This document shows, one piece after another, positions 33,301 to 45,300 of a DNA stretch of 49,425 nt (the stretch's first letter is position 1; the number at the start of each line of letters is the position of its first letter). The notes under the pieces were generated by a model. It saw only the letters and a list, made by a program, of their open reading frames with translations. It searched no databases and had not been told where the DNA came from. Position numbers and translations under genes: made by a program. This stretch comes from Gonium pectorale (lineage: Eukaryota; Chlorophyta; Chlorophyceae; Chlamydomonadales; Volvocaceae): the NCBI GenBank assembly GCA_001584585.1, contig LSYV01000003.1, forward strand, positions 1,383,392-1,432,816. Reading direction: 5' to 3'.

Positions 33301-35635
33301 GCACACAGGTGGGTGGGAGGGGTGGGGTGGGGACGTGGGGTGGGTGGGGTTGGTGCAGGGGTGGGGTGGGGGGGGGGCGTACCCGCGGGCGCGAGGCGTG
33401 GGCCGCCGGGGCTTGTGCTCGTAATGAGCTTGGGGCCGCTGGTCCCGGCGGCAAACGGCCCGGGGCTAAGGGGCTGCGTTGTTGGATCCGTCGGTTGGTG
33501 GCCCCTTGGGCGGACGGGGGTTGGGTGGATAGGAAGCGGATGAACCGGGTGAGGGGTGGGGAGCAGACCGGGTTTAGCGCGCCAACACAGCACACCGCAT
33601 GCGACTTGCCCCGGCATCTCTCCCGCCGCGGCACTCGCACCCGCCCCTCCTCCCGTTTCGCGACCCGTTTCCCTGGGCCATTAACCCCCCTCAGGCTCCA
33701 TCATGGTGACGGACACTGAGACGGCCGTCATCGACCCCGAGTTCGCCTTCGTGGGGCCCATGGCGTTCGACGTGGCGAAGGTGGGCCCCTCCCTCGCTTC
33801 GGGTGCCCCGGTGCAGCGGCTGTACGGCAGTACCCCGTGTGTGCGCCCGCGTGCTTGGTACCGAACCGGCGGCCCCTTGCAGCGAGCGCAAACCCCTAAA
33901 GGTTCTCCAGACAAAATGCTCACGGACCCCCTGTCCCAGGAAAAGAGACGCCCCCCGATCTACCTCTGGGGCACACCTCTGGGGCACAGTGTGGGACACG
34001 AGCAACTTCATCGCCACTCGGCCTTGGACGATTGGGGACGACTCGGGGATGACATGCGCCTCGGGCTTATGTACTGGCAATGCCTTCAATTCTTGAAAGC
34101 CACTCGTCTACCTCTCCCCTCCAACTTCGTTTCGCCACCACCGCCAACTCAGACCGCCCCCACCCACACCCGAGACGGCATGCGGCTCAGGCCTCTGTAG
34201 TAAGGACGCCATGTCTGACCCACGCCCCCTCCCCAGATACTGGCCAACCTGCTCCTGGCCTACTTCTCCACCGACGGTCACGAGGCGGCATCCGGGCAGT
34301 CGCGCGAGGCGCAGCGAGGTGAGGGGCGCGGCAGGCCCATCGCGACCCTGGGGCATCCCTCCGGTCTGGCCACACCCGCACCACGCAACCAACCATGCCC
34401 GCGTTGCGGCCCCAACGCGTTACGGCTATTCTTCTTTTTACGCGCCTGTAGCATGCTACGCGTCGGTCATTGCTCAGTGTGCCCACGGACTGAGCCCCCC
34501 CTCCTCCCCACATACACACATACACACACGATCAAGCCGCCCGCGTTGTGCCCCTCCGGCCCCCCCATCCCATTCGGCCCCCTCCCCTCCCTCCGCAGCC
34601 TGGCTGCTGTCGTGCATGCGGGACATTTGGAGCGGCTTCACGTCCGCCTTCTGCCGCCTGTGGAGCGAGCACGCGGCGGCGGGCGGCGACCTGTACCCGG
34701 CGGCGCTGGTTGGCCCCGAGGCGCCCGCCGGTCCCGCCACGCTGGCAGCCTGCCAGGCGGCCTTCCTGGAGGGGCTGTGGGGCGAGACGGTGTCCTTCAT
34801 GGGTGCGTGCAGGGGCGGGGGCAGGGGCAGGGGGCGGGAGGGGGGGTACTGCGGAAGGCGGGAGCTGAAGGCTGGGTGGTTGCGTTCGAGGGGTGGGTGG
34901 GCAACGTCCGCGGGAGTGGTGGTGGCGTGTGCTAGTGGCTGGCTGGCTGGCTGGCCTGCTGGCCTGCTGCCGGGTTGCTGGTGTGGCTGCGGCCCGAGCG
35001 CGCGGTACCGTGTCGGCCGGGGGCGGGTGGTGGCGCAAGGTACCCAAGGTGGTGTGGGCGCGACGAGGCCCCTGAAGCTCCACGGCCATGTGGCGACATG
35101 AATGGTACAGGCTGGCCGCGCCTAGCCCCTTCATGAACGCGTGTGCAGCACCATGGGCCTCGTCAACGGACCGAGTGATTTCACGCCTGCCCGATCCTCC
35201 GCCCCTGCCGGCCTCCTCGCAGGCGCCTTCGTGATCCGGCGGCTGGTGGGCATCGCGCACGTGGCGGACATGGACTCCATCGCCGACCCCGACACGCGGG
35301 CGGCCTGCGAGCGGAGGGCGCTGAGGTTCGGCCGCAGGTGCGCGGTGCGGTAGCAGCCGGCGCCTGGCAGGGCGGGTTGGGGGGGGTGGGGGGGCATTGG
35401 TTGACGCGGTTCGGCTTCGCCGGGGCACCGGAACCCCTGCCTCGTGCACGCGCAGCTGATCCTTTTGCCAGGGGCGTCCCAGGTATGTGCCCTTTTCCCT
35501 CATTTTGCCGCCGGGTCGCTCTTCTCGTGTCCCCCTCCCCCTAGGATGCTGGTGGAGGGCTCCCGATCCGGCCTCGGCAGCGTGGCGGCCCTGACGGAGG
35601 CGGCGGAGGCGGCCCGGGCCGCGCCCAGCAGCTGA
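27354..35635 (+). CDS. mtnA-mtnK: Bifunctional methylthioribose-1-phosphate isomerase / methylthioribose kinase (MtnA-MtnK fusion), 17 exons
   Basis: The exons are 27354-27649, 27982-28138, 28487-28697, 28964-29087, 29637-29799, 30226-30304, 30714-30778, 31198-31428, 31703-31819, 32215-32468, 32783-32875, 33175-33308, 33695-33780, 34237-34318, 34599-34802, 35223-35337 and 35545-35635 (833 aa, all phases match). Residues 1-365 are Mtn[16 protein letters not shown] with catalytic Cys182, and VVGADRVVANGD with Asp262, ending [18 protein letters not shown]. After a linker of about 75 residues comes Mtn[16 protein letters not shown] (ATP loop, about 442), [10 protein letters not shown] (His636/Asp638) and VIDPEFAF (Asp655). 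MtnK phosphorylates 5-methylthioribose, and MtnA turns the product into methylthioribulose-1-phosphate. Both are steps of cytosolic methionine salvage and are separate proteins in plants. Exon 7 joins exon 8 in phase with normal splice sites and no stop. Two adjacent genes remain possible. The intron after 32875 has a GC donor. Confidence 0.88.
28766..28815 (+). repeat. 20-bp tandem repeat in MtnA-MtnK intron 3
   Basis: The unit GTGGCTGGGCGGGCAGCTGA occurs at 28766-28785 and 28786-28805, followed by a partial third unit. It lies wholly within the intron. Confidence 0.85.
29978..30023 (+). repeat. 12-bp imperfect tandem repeat in MtnA-MtnK intron 5
   Basis: Units of the form GTGGGCCGACGG / GTGGGCCGACAG / GTGGACCGACGG follow one another, then degrade. 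It lies between exons 5 and 6. Confidence 0.75.
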
Positions 35636-38600
35636 GCGACCCATGCGCCAGTGAGGCCGCACAGCAGGGCGGGGGCGGGGGCGGGGGAGGCGCATGGGCC
35701 CTGTCTTCAGTGTGTGCGACCGCAAGGCAGGCTGGGGCGCGGGCGCGCGGAGCTGGACATGTCTGAAAGGATAAGGGGGCTGGCACGCGCGGGCTTGCAT
35801 TCACAGGGGGGCCATGCGCAGGAGTCGGCATGGAGAGTGCCCGCGGTGTGCAGCGAGCGGCTCTGGCTTGGACGCGTTGGGGCGGTGGCATCGCCAGCCG
35901 GTCGAGCAGGTGCTGCCGGCCGCGGTAGCAGGGTCTGGTATCCGTATGGAGCGTAGTAGAGGTGCTGGATGCAGGTTGTAGGGCCGGACACGTTCGGCGT
36001 CCCGACGGCGCGCTCCGAATGCCGCGGGGCGTCAGTGTACGGCACGCTACGGGCATCACACTTTCGCAGATGTTTGTCGTTTTCGGTGGCGGGAAGGCGT
36101 GGGTTCCGAGGGAACGGTGGGTACCCTGCGTCTCGGAGGTCGACGTGCGGATGCCTTTGGGCGTCGCAAGCTAGGCCTGAGGAATGGGAGGGCACATTGT
36201 CGGACAGCCCTCTGCGCGCTGACAGGGACTGTCGGTAGGCGGTGGATCGCGGGCTATGCATTCCCAGCCTGGCTGCGGAGAGCCCCGATACAGCTTCCGG
36301 ACAGGACGTGCTGCTCCTGCGGGCAAACCAAGGTACCAGTGCCGGTTTACGGATTGGGGGCCATAGGCGTCGATCTCGCGGAAGCGCAGGCCCCTGTGCT
36401 TAGTAGGCGGGAGCCGGGAGGCCGCAGGTAGGGAGAGCGGGCTGGTATGGTACCCGAAGATGGATGGGGCCTCTGTCTGCCAGGTCCTGGTCGGGACAGG
36501 CTGCCAGGTCCTTGTTGGCACGGCGCCCAAGAGCCGGTGCTGAGTGCGCTGGGCTCCGTAGGGCGCCTGCCGTCACGCGACCTGCCAGCCACAGCCGCCT
36601 TCGGTTAGCGTCAGGCGACATGGACGGAGCAGCTGGGCTGCAGGAGCCAGGCTGCGATGCTCGCGGCGAGATGCCTGGATTGGACCAACCCAGTATGCAG
36701 TGTAGGTCGTCGGCCTACCGTACAAGCCTTCACAACCTGCGGGAACGACGCGCCGTACAGGATAGGCAGGTTGTTCGGCATCAATTGAAACCCTCCGCAT
36801 TAAGGCAGTGAGCTTACGTGGGACGACGTGCCGAATACTGGATGCGGATCGGCCATGAGGCCGAGGGTGGAGCGGAGAGAGCAGAGCGGCGGCGGTGGCT
36901 TCAATGCTGCCCAGGGCTCCCACCCGGCAGGAGCAAGCGGCCCGCTTCACGCCCAGACCCATATCACTTCTCCTGTACCCCGCCTCCTCGATGGTTTCTT
37001 CAAACCTAAGCATGAATGGGGGCCATCTGGCGACTTGCTTTTCGGGTCTAGGCGGAGAGACTGACTGACCCACGGGTCGGTCATCGGGTGGACGGGAAAA
37101 TCCTCAGGTGGCCATACGGCTCATGTCCCAGAGCGGCCCAGGAAGCTGCAAGCAAACCTGCTCGTGCGGTATCGATCGTGCATGCCGCATCCGCATCCGC
37201 TGCCTGCGCACGGCACCACACGGCACCACACGGCACCTGGCGAAGCGGTGTACATTTCCACTCTCTGCTCCGGACGGCCTGCCATGCTACGGTTCACGCG
37301 TCAGACTTCGCGGCGCCTTAACTGCACAAAACTAAGTGTCATGCAAGCAGTCAATGTGGCCGGGCACTGGTATGCGCTTGTGACGCAGCAGGCCTGAGCG
37401 AGTGAGGAGGAGGTGCGGCCCACGTGCCCCGGGCAAGGTGGGGCCCGCGGCTTATGAGGGAGGGGGCGCATTGGGCTTATGAGTCCGATCCGAGGGGCAT
37501 AGAGCCTACCTACACAGCCACAAAGCGCACAGTGTTAGCAACGGGGAAGCTGCTTACGAAATGAGGTATGCGGGCGCATTAGGGCCACACTGGCGCTTCT
37601 ACTCGATAGCCTCGCGTCGAGTCACCGTATGGCTTCCCCACGGTCCCAGTCGGCTTGCAGGTAGGCCGCCACTGCGGCAGGTCCGAGGCAAACACGGCAC
37701 AAACCCCACGCACACTCACTCATAGGTCATAGTCCGACCGTTTGAGGGCCCGTCTGATCCATTCCAGCACCCCGGGCCGGGCCGGGCGCATTTATCCGCT
37801 GCAGGCCAGGCGGCACAACGGGAGCAGCTCGCCAAAAACCACCCAACCACGTCGGCTCAACATGACTCCCAACATCACGGAGGCGCGCAAGTGACACGGG
37901 GGCAGGCGCGACCTCTCGGCTTGTTTTCTGCAATGCTCTTCTCTCCGCCTCCCAGTGTGCGCCGCTGTCAGACCGCTGCACCCCGCTTGGGGACATCGGC
38001 TCCAATCACATACAGCAGGACACTGCACTACAGCTGCCAACCAACCACTCAGCGACGTCCTCTATTTACCGCATGACCTCCAGGTGCTGGGCTCTTGGGG
38101 GAGGAAGCCACAGTCCGCTGCTGGGTGCTGGCTCATGCGGGCGGCGTCCAGGCTAGCGCCCCCGCGGTGGTGATGGCGACCCCGGACGCCAGGCCGTCGG
38201 GACGCGGGAGCGTTGGTCCAAAACAAGAGAAATTTGTCCCTAGCACTAATATGCCACTGGCGCGCTTGGGTAAAGCAGCCCGTGGCAACAAACCCCTCCT
38301 GCCCTCATGACTGGTTCCCCATGAGCTGCGGCCCCCGCCGTTAGGGATGTCGGCCGCTTGCGGACGCTTCGACCCGTATGAACCCTCCGCAGCCAAGACG
38401 TAGAGCCGTCTGCCCGACATGAGCGTGTTGCATGAAACCCCTACCGCCCGGCGCCCGCCGTGCCTGCGCGTGTGCAGAGGGCCCGGTACCCCGCTCGCCC
38501 AGGCTCCGCACAAAGTTGATGATAGTCCGCTTTAAGTTTCTCGGCTGCGTGGTTGCTGCGATTAGGGTGTCGCCGCAGTCCGCTTGGAGGGCGCGGTGAT

Positions 38601-39518
38601 CCCATCCTGGGCGACCCGCGCGGTGGCGCGTCGTAGCGAACCGCGCAGCGCGGACTCAGGCGGGCAGGCAGCCTGCAGGAGTGGCGAGCGCCCTCAAGGT
38701 TGAATTTTAAATGCCGTACGCCAGCGTGGTGAAATTTTAAGCTGCGAATGAGACCAGGCGTCCTGTTTCTTGGCCTGCATGCCCTTGCTGGCAAACTTGC
38801 GCCGGTTGCCGGCTGCCAAGCCTCTCCATCGTCATTGTGGCGAAAGGCCGCCAAGCTTGGGCGGGATCTCTGCTGCTTCAGGACTCACGTCGCACGTGCG
38901 TGTGCTGGCCCTCGGGTAAGGAGGTTTCTTTGTTTGTGCCGTGACGCAAGCCATTTGATGGCCGTGGCGGGGAAGCTCTCGGCGGGCCTCGGACTCTTGC
39001 GTCCTTCAGCGAAGCAACATGCATACACTTTCTCTTTTGGTCTTGCTGCTTGTGTGAAGAACAGAAGCCATTGGAGCTGGCGTACCCAGAAAAACTTCAG
39101 GCAAACCTGCGGTTTATCTACCCTTGAGGATGCCATTCATTCTAAATTTCACTATCTGTGCTATATCTGTCACCCGTCAGGCGCGGAGCTGAGTCGAGCC
39201 GCTTGTCGCGGGCATCATCGCGGTCGGAAGCAGCCTTGGCTGCCTTGCCATCACGGTGCCTGGGCTCATAAGGGAGTAAGATTTGCTGTTTCCAAGGGAC
39301 CCCTGCTGCAGCTGCTGACTGGGGGCTTGCAAATAAAAGCAACGCCATTGCGCATGTTTGCAGGCCGCAGCTATGAGCTTGTCGTTGGGCGCGGCTGCGG
39401 GCCATGCAGGTAGAGGATACGCCTCACTTCAAGACTGATTTGCACCCAGCCCGCTTTGTGCAATTTGAAAAGTAACAATGCTTAACCGTGACCGCTCGTA
39501 GCTTACCCTCCAGCTGAA
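35636..39518. other. Intergenic region of 3.9 kb, no supported multi-exon gene
   Basis: I find no exon with family similarity. An ACGGCACCAC triplication lies at about 37209-37240. A duplicated CTGCCAGGTCCT occurs near 36479 and 36501. Open frames such as 38748-39413 (221 codons) have no recognisable motif and poor coding bias. The one short frame with a coding-like sequence (38173-38310) is listed separately. Confidence 0.4.
38173..38310 (+). CDS. Possible small protein of 45 aa
   Basis: The ATG at 38173 (context GTGGTGATGGCG) opens a frame ending EKFVPSTNMPLARLGKAARG and NKPLLPS before TGA. The frame is open upstream to an acceptor-like CGTCCAG at 38145-38151, so this may be the last exon of a split gene. 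The basic, Leu/Pro-rich ending looks more like a real protein than the neighbouring frames. I do not recognise a family. Confidence 0.25.
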   Translation: MATPDARPSGRGSVGPKQEKFVPSTNMPLARLGKAARGNKPLLPS

Positions 39519-42390
39519 ATGTTCTCTCTCCCCGGGCTACCGCCGCGTGATGTAGGCGCTGACAACCCCTGGTGTCACGTGTCTTCCGGGATCTCGCCTG
39601 CCGCCTTCAACCAGCCTAGCTCTGCCACCACCTCCGAAACCCCGCCTGGTGCCAGCCGCCACCTCTATGAGAGCCGAACTGCGCCTCGAGCCGCACGCAA
39701 GACGAAGGTGTCCAAGGGCACGCTGAAACGGACTCAGTTGACTGGCAGCAATAGCAGTAAGGGCGGGGACAAGCAGACGAGGCCAACAGCATCTGAGCCT
39801 CACGATGGCGTACAACCCGCCGCCGCCGCCGCCTCGCCGTGTACCATGGGCGACGTCGCCCGCATGACCGTTACGGCCTTCCGTGACAACTTGCGCAACA
39901 ACGGCGGCTCTCCCCTCACGCTGGCGCAAATACAATCGTCCGTTCAGGGGATGATGCGAGGGACCGGCAGGGCCGGCTGGCAGATTGCCGCTGAGCTGGA
40001 GGCCCTGCTACCCAAGGTGAAGCCCATGAGCGGCGAGATGCCGAAGCCACAGGCACGCACCGCGGGCTGCAGCGACGGCAAGGGCAATGCGACAGGGCTG
40101 AAGAAGCACTCCCGCCGCGTCAACGATGTGGTCAACGTCCTCGTGGAGCTGGGCCATGTGCGGGAGGCGGGCCACGGCGCCCGCAAGCGGTTCACCTGGG
40201 CGGGCTGCAGTGCTTGGCTGTCGCTAGTCGGCCAGGCCCGCCTCCAGGGCGGCCAGGCCCGCCTCCAGGGCGGCCAGGCCCGCCTCCAGGGCGGCCAGGC
40301 CCGCCTCCAGGGCGGCCAGGCCCGCCTCCAGGGCGACCAGCCTCAGGTGAGTGCGGCCTTGTGGGCGCAGCCGCAAAGCAGCATTGCAAGCACCCATGCG
40401 GGCAGTGCAGCCGTCGCCTTGTGCGCTGTGCCCTCCATGCGAGGCAGCAGGCAGGGCGTTGACTGACATGTAAGTAACGAAACACTGACATATTGGCGGG
40501 ATGAGGACACTCTTAGCTTTGGAGCATGTGATTGCGGCTTCGGGGTTACTTTGTTGGCAGGCGCGCATAGGGTTCAGCCTGGAATGGTACGGGCTACAGG
40601 GAGACGTTATCATCGGGCAGCCGCCGGGTGCTGGATACTTGCACACACCCCTCAACGCCATTTGCGGAGGCCGTGCCCTTGAGCGGCAGCCATTTCGGGT
40701 AGCTCGCATGGCCACGACTACCTCCCGTGCAAATACAACCTGGGACAACAATGGCGCGTTCCTGGCCTGCGGCGTGCGTGGTGCTGCAGGTGGACGACTT
40801 CGCAAGCGTGAGGAGCGGTTCGGGAGACATCGGCAGCAGCCCTTGGCACCCGAGCGACATGCAGTGGGAGCCGGACAGGTATGGCAGAATGGCACCATGT
40901 CTCATGGCGCCTCCAACCCAAGGACTATGAGGCGCCGGTGAAAGGTAGTTGTTTTACCCGTAATCACGCCCTTTTGCGCAGGCCGTTCGCAGATCGGTCA
41001 GCGTCGGACCCGTGGTGCATCGTCGCCGCCAATGCTGCTGCGGCCTCTTTCGCTGCTGGCATCAGCGCCGGCGCTGGTATCGGCCATGGAGGAGTTCCCT
41101 CGCTCCATGACGGCACAGGTCCGTTGCTGAGGACGGACGCACACGCTTGCAGTAGGCGTGTTGTTGGCACCCTGCCGGCACTGTGCCGGCACTGTCGTCC
41201 AATCAGACCCCGTGGCGCCGTGTTTTGCAAATATGGCGATACACGCAGCTTGTGCGTTCCTTGCCTCCGCATGTTGCATGGGCTTTACTGCGGCTTCCCT
41301 GACCGTCGCTCGCGCGCGTGCTTGTCCCTCCTGTTGTGCATGTCCCCTTCTCACGCGCGTAGAGGTCGAGGACCCATCCGGCATGGCCCTGCATCACGCG
41401 GTCTGTGCTACGTCCGAGGAGACGTCCGCCGTGTCCGCCGCTGCCATCACGGCTGCCATCATGCAGGGCTTGCAGCCGCCGACGCCGTCGACGGTGGCGG
41501 CGGCTCCGCCGCACTTTGAGACTGGACCGGGGCTGTCGCGTCTTTGCTCGGGCATGGTGCAGGTCGTGCAGCCAAACGATCATGTGGTGCAGCACCAGTT
41601 GGTGCAGCCGCAGCTGGAGCAGGGGAAGCGGCGCAACGATGCCCCTGAGCAGGGCGCCAACCCGGCAAAGCTCGCGCGACAGCCAGTCACAGGAACGCGC
41701 CCGGCACTGCAGCTGCCCAACCAGCCTCTGCTGCATTCGCTGATGGCGACGGGCATGCAGGGGGCACAGCAGGGCCAGCCGTACTGCGCACAAGCCCAGG
41801 CGCACGCCTCGCCGTGCGATGCACTTCAGCCGTACTACCCCCCGGGATGGCCGCAGCGGCATGACGGCCCATTGCAGCCCTGTGGCACACCCGTCGCGGG
41901 CACAGCCACGTTGCCCGCTGCTGCTTCATACGCGCTCACTTCTGAGCCGCTGCAGCCGCCGCCGCTGCAGCAGTTGCACCTGTCCTTTAACGAACTGAAG
42001 ATCGAGCAGCAGCACCAGATCGTGCAAAGGCAGGCGCACTTATACGCCGGCAACGGCAGCGTCCAGGCGCCATTGGGCGGGGGCGGGCATTCGCCGCCGG
42101 CGGGTGCTGCGTACCAGGAAGGGGTTGCCCTCCCCGCTGCCGACTATAGCGGCAACGTCTGCGCCTCGGTCTCGGGAGGCGGGGGTGTCACTTCCTGGGC
42201 GCATCCCAGCGCCTCCGCTCAGCAGCAGCAGCAGTTTCTGCCGCAGCAGTTTCTGCCGCAGCAGTTTCTGCCGCAGCAGTTTCTGCCGCAGCAGTTTCTG
42301 CCCCAGCCCCACCAGCTGCAGCCCCACCAGCAGCACCAGCAGCCGCTGCAGCAGCAGGCCTGCATGGGCCAGCTGGGCCTGTACATTTAG
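39519..42390 (+). CDS. Putative winged-helix (E2F/DP-like) nuclear protein with Gln-rich tail, 5 exons
   Basis: The exons are 39519-40346, 40561-40698, 40790-40878, 40982-41118 and 41363-42390 (739 aa; phases match, with the exon 2 donor at 40698 the weakest). Residues about 195-230 read KKHSRRVNDVVNVLVELGHV, then a short basic turn and RFTWAG. This resembles the recognition helix and wing of E2F/DP factors (RRxYDxxNVL ending in W-x-G), but Asn replaces the usual Tyr, and a long insertion separates it from the preceding helix TVTAFRDNLRNN. Five exact-frame GQARLQG heptads follow (40230-40334). The last exon is Gln/Pro/Ala-rich with five QFLPQ units (42236-42300), like a transcription activation region. 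There is a basic stretch near residue 60-70 (RKTKVSKGTLKR). DNA binding is an inference; no partner gene is nearby. Confidence 0.6.
40230..40334 (+). repeat. 21-bp coding minisatellite (GQARLQG x5)
   Basis: Five copies of GGCCAGGCCCGCCTCCAGGG plus C follow head to tail, in frame at the end of exon 1 of the winged-helix gene. They are nearly or fully identical, pointing to recent expansion. The 5' splice site follows 12 bases later. Confidence 0.95.
42236..42300 (+). repeat. 15-bp coding repeat (QFLPQ) in the Gln-rich tail
   Basis: CAGTTTCTGCCGCAG is repeated about four to five times in frame within the last exon of the winged-helix gene, between CAG/GCC-rich stretches. The units are identical, and the last ends CCCCAG. 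Confidence 0.95.
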
Positions 42391-45300
42391 TGTGGGCAGC
42401 CCTTCCCAGCGGACTCAAGATAGGCTGCACAGCGGACGCTGTGGTGTCCCCTTGCCGCGGGGAGGAGGACACGGTGCGGGCGCATTTATGGTAGTTTGGG
42501 GCAAGGCCACGGGTGGCACGTGGGTTGTCGAGAAGCTGCATCGAATGCTGCTCGTGACCGGTCTCAACCGGTAGGCAGGTTGGCAGCGTTGTGCGGTTGC
42601 AGTTCGGGCCTGGGGTCCGACCTGAGGTCACGTCAGATTTACTTTTGGGGTGGGTCGCGTGTCGTGGTAACGTATGTGGGGTCGGGGTTGTCTCTTTGCT
42701 GCTTCGGACAGGGTGGCCAATGTCAAAGATTTCCCAGCAGTGAGGTAATACCAGTAACACCAGTAGCGCAGTACGTATGGGATGCGAGGGGGTGTCGCGG
42801 CTTCGAGGTCTGCTAACTTGCCTTCCGTCAGTTGCTCCCCGCCGCCGCCGCCGCCTACCTGGCGATTGGCGGCGGCTCCAAGAGTGTCTGCGGGTACGAG
42901 CTGCGAGGTGTGCACGCGCTCAGATAAGATGGAGCGTGTTCTGTGGCGCATTGTTCGGGGGATCTCGGAAGGCTGCCGCACGCGCATTGCTTGGGCGCAT
43001 CAGAAACGTTTCCGTTGGCCGTTGGGCATGATGCTGCACAGTCTGGTTGCTCAGACCCCAAATACGGGGGTGCACGACATAGCGGATGCACGTAGGTGCT
43101 CCAATTCCATGGCACAGTAGGTCTAGGTGAGGTCTTTTTGCCACCTCCACGCCGGTCGGGGTTCGGACCTGCAGTATGGTATCGGAAGGACTACTTCTAT
43201 TTCTTGCGTGCTGGCGTGATGCATGTCCGCATGTATTGGAGCCACACATCTGTGACGTATGAGTGTGCTGCGCCCAGTGTCTCGCATCTTGTGTAGGCTG
43301 TCAGGTATTGCTTTGTGCCTGCGGGCCCGGCTCCGCTCCAGGCAGACGGGAACCAGCGCCGTTAGCTGAAAGTGGAACGTGGTCGAAGCGTTGGAGGCGA
43401 TGCTGTCCGCGTTGGGGCCATTGCGGCACGAACGTGTTGATGCCGTAATTGCACTTGAGCGACGTGGCTCGATGCACTCTCAAGGCGGCAAGCTGCGATT
43501 TAGCGGCCGCTGGCGGCTTGCACATCTGCTGCTCAACTGTCCTTTTGGGAGGGCGCAAGCCGATCAAGTTTTGGTTGCTACTCGCTCGGTTTAGGATAGC
43601 CATAGTAGGTTGGTTAGGCTGTATGATTTTTTCATTTCCACCAATATGAGGCTCTTGCATCACAGCCCGGAGCTGAGTCAGATTAAGAAGAAAGAAATCG
43701 GGCATACACATGTGTACTTGACGTTGTTTTCGGTTAGAATGGTTTGCCGTACCAACACCTCAGGGCTGTCGCATCCCGTCACGCGCCAATGGCGGCGGTG
43801 CGCCGTAGTTGGCTGCCGGCCTGTTGATGGCTGTGGGTCGCAGCTCAGGGTGAGGGACGAGAAAAGCCAAGAAGCCGTATCTGCATTGGATGCGGCTTCT
43901 TGCCGCGGCACCGAGGCTTAAGGGCCTCCATCGGCAGTGCCATCCAGACACTGACCGCCGGTCGTGCTTTGCACATATGCGCCCTCGGTGAGGAGGCATT
44001 TTGGAGAGGATGGGCTGTTACCGTTGGTCCGCGTGTGTGGCAGCTGGTGTTTCCTGGAATGCACGGGCCTTGCACCCGTCCAGGCGTCCAGCCCAGCTGA
44101 AATGTCGTGTGGAACAGCCGTGCAATGAGCCACTCGGCCTCTGCGCGGGGGGCGCCGAGGCATGTGCCGTGTGCGCGCCTCTGTCGCCATTGAACGGGTG
44201 GACATTGCTGGCCGGCCGGTCGGCCGGCGGATGACAGACAGACGATATGTAAATACAAGGCCCTGACGTGTGCTTGCTTGCGTCCTCTCGACGACTCGAT
44301 AATCCCAGCAACGCAAGCACCTCGTGGAGGCAGAGGCAGCCGTGCTTGCACGGACTGGAAGGCCGTAAGCACGCGTCAGCCGCCGGACTTCTCCTCCCCG
44401 CGTCGGCGAGGGGCCACCCAGTGGCGCAGTCCCGAGGCCTCTTGCCGCTCGGTGCCCGCTGCCTCCACCCCATATTTTGATTGCCGGTTATCGTGGCCGG
44501 GCTCGATTTTACGCCAAGCAACAAAACCAGCGCTTAAGCAGCTGGAAAGGCGGTGGTGGGCCCTTCCCTTACTTGGCGCCATTACGGTACGCGGCCAGAG
44601 GGGTGGAACCATACCAACCGGATCCCGGACCCGATACAGCTACGCAGACCACACGGCCAGCATGGTGCGCACGTACCCACACCGCTAAGCCAGGGCCGCC
44701 GAAGCGCAGCCCCACGTTTGCGGCCATGAGCAGACCCGACATGGGCGGCCCTCCACCGGAGCGATGAGCCGCAGCCCTTGCGAACCATGCGGCGGACTGC
44801 ACCCTGCAGGCGCCGCCGCTACCGAGCGCAGGGCAGCGCCGACCCGCACCCATAGCACCGGCCGCCGGCCACGTGGGTGCACCCGGGCTCGACTCCTTGA
44901 TGTCACAGGCAAGCTGCCCCAACGCACCAAACGCGGGCCCGGTTCGCGCTGCCACTCAGACAGACAATCTGCGGCACGGACGCTTGCTCCAGTCCTCACG
45001 AGTAGGGGGCCACGCGCCGGTCACAGGCCCATCTCCGAAATCCGTGCCGCCCGACATCCATTGGCGCGGCCCACGCACGCCCGCAGCCCGGTGGAGGCCC
45101 CAGTCCTCAGACCGCTCCGGCCCTCTCAAAGCCCATGCACGCAAAGTACGCCGGACGTGACGCCCACGGCATGGCTGCGTGCAGGCCGCGGGCCACGGAG
45201 GCCCGAAGCCGTGCAAGAGAGAGCGCTGCCTTTGGAGGGCCGTCAGAGGGGCCGCATCGCAGCCGCGCTACCGCAACTAGTCAAACAATGTCGGGGTTGT

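Noticed and set aside
38748..39413. Open frame of 221 codons (+)
   Set aside because: No motif, Cys/His/Arg-scattered composition, weaker coding bias than real exons here, and no splice partner. It is probably chance or 5' flank of the next gene.
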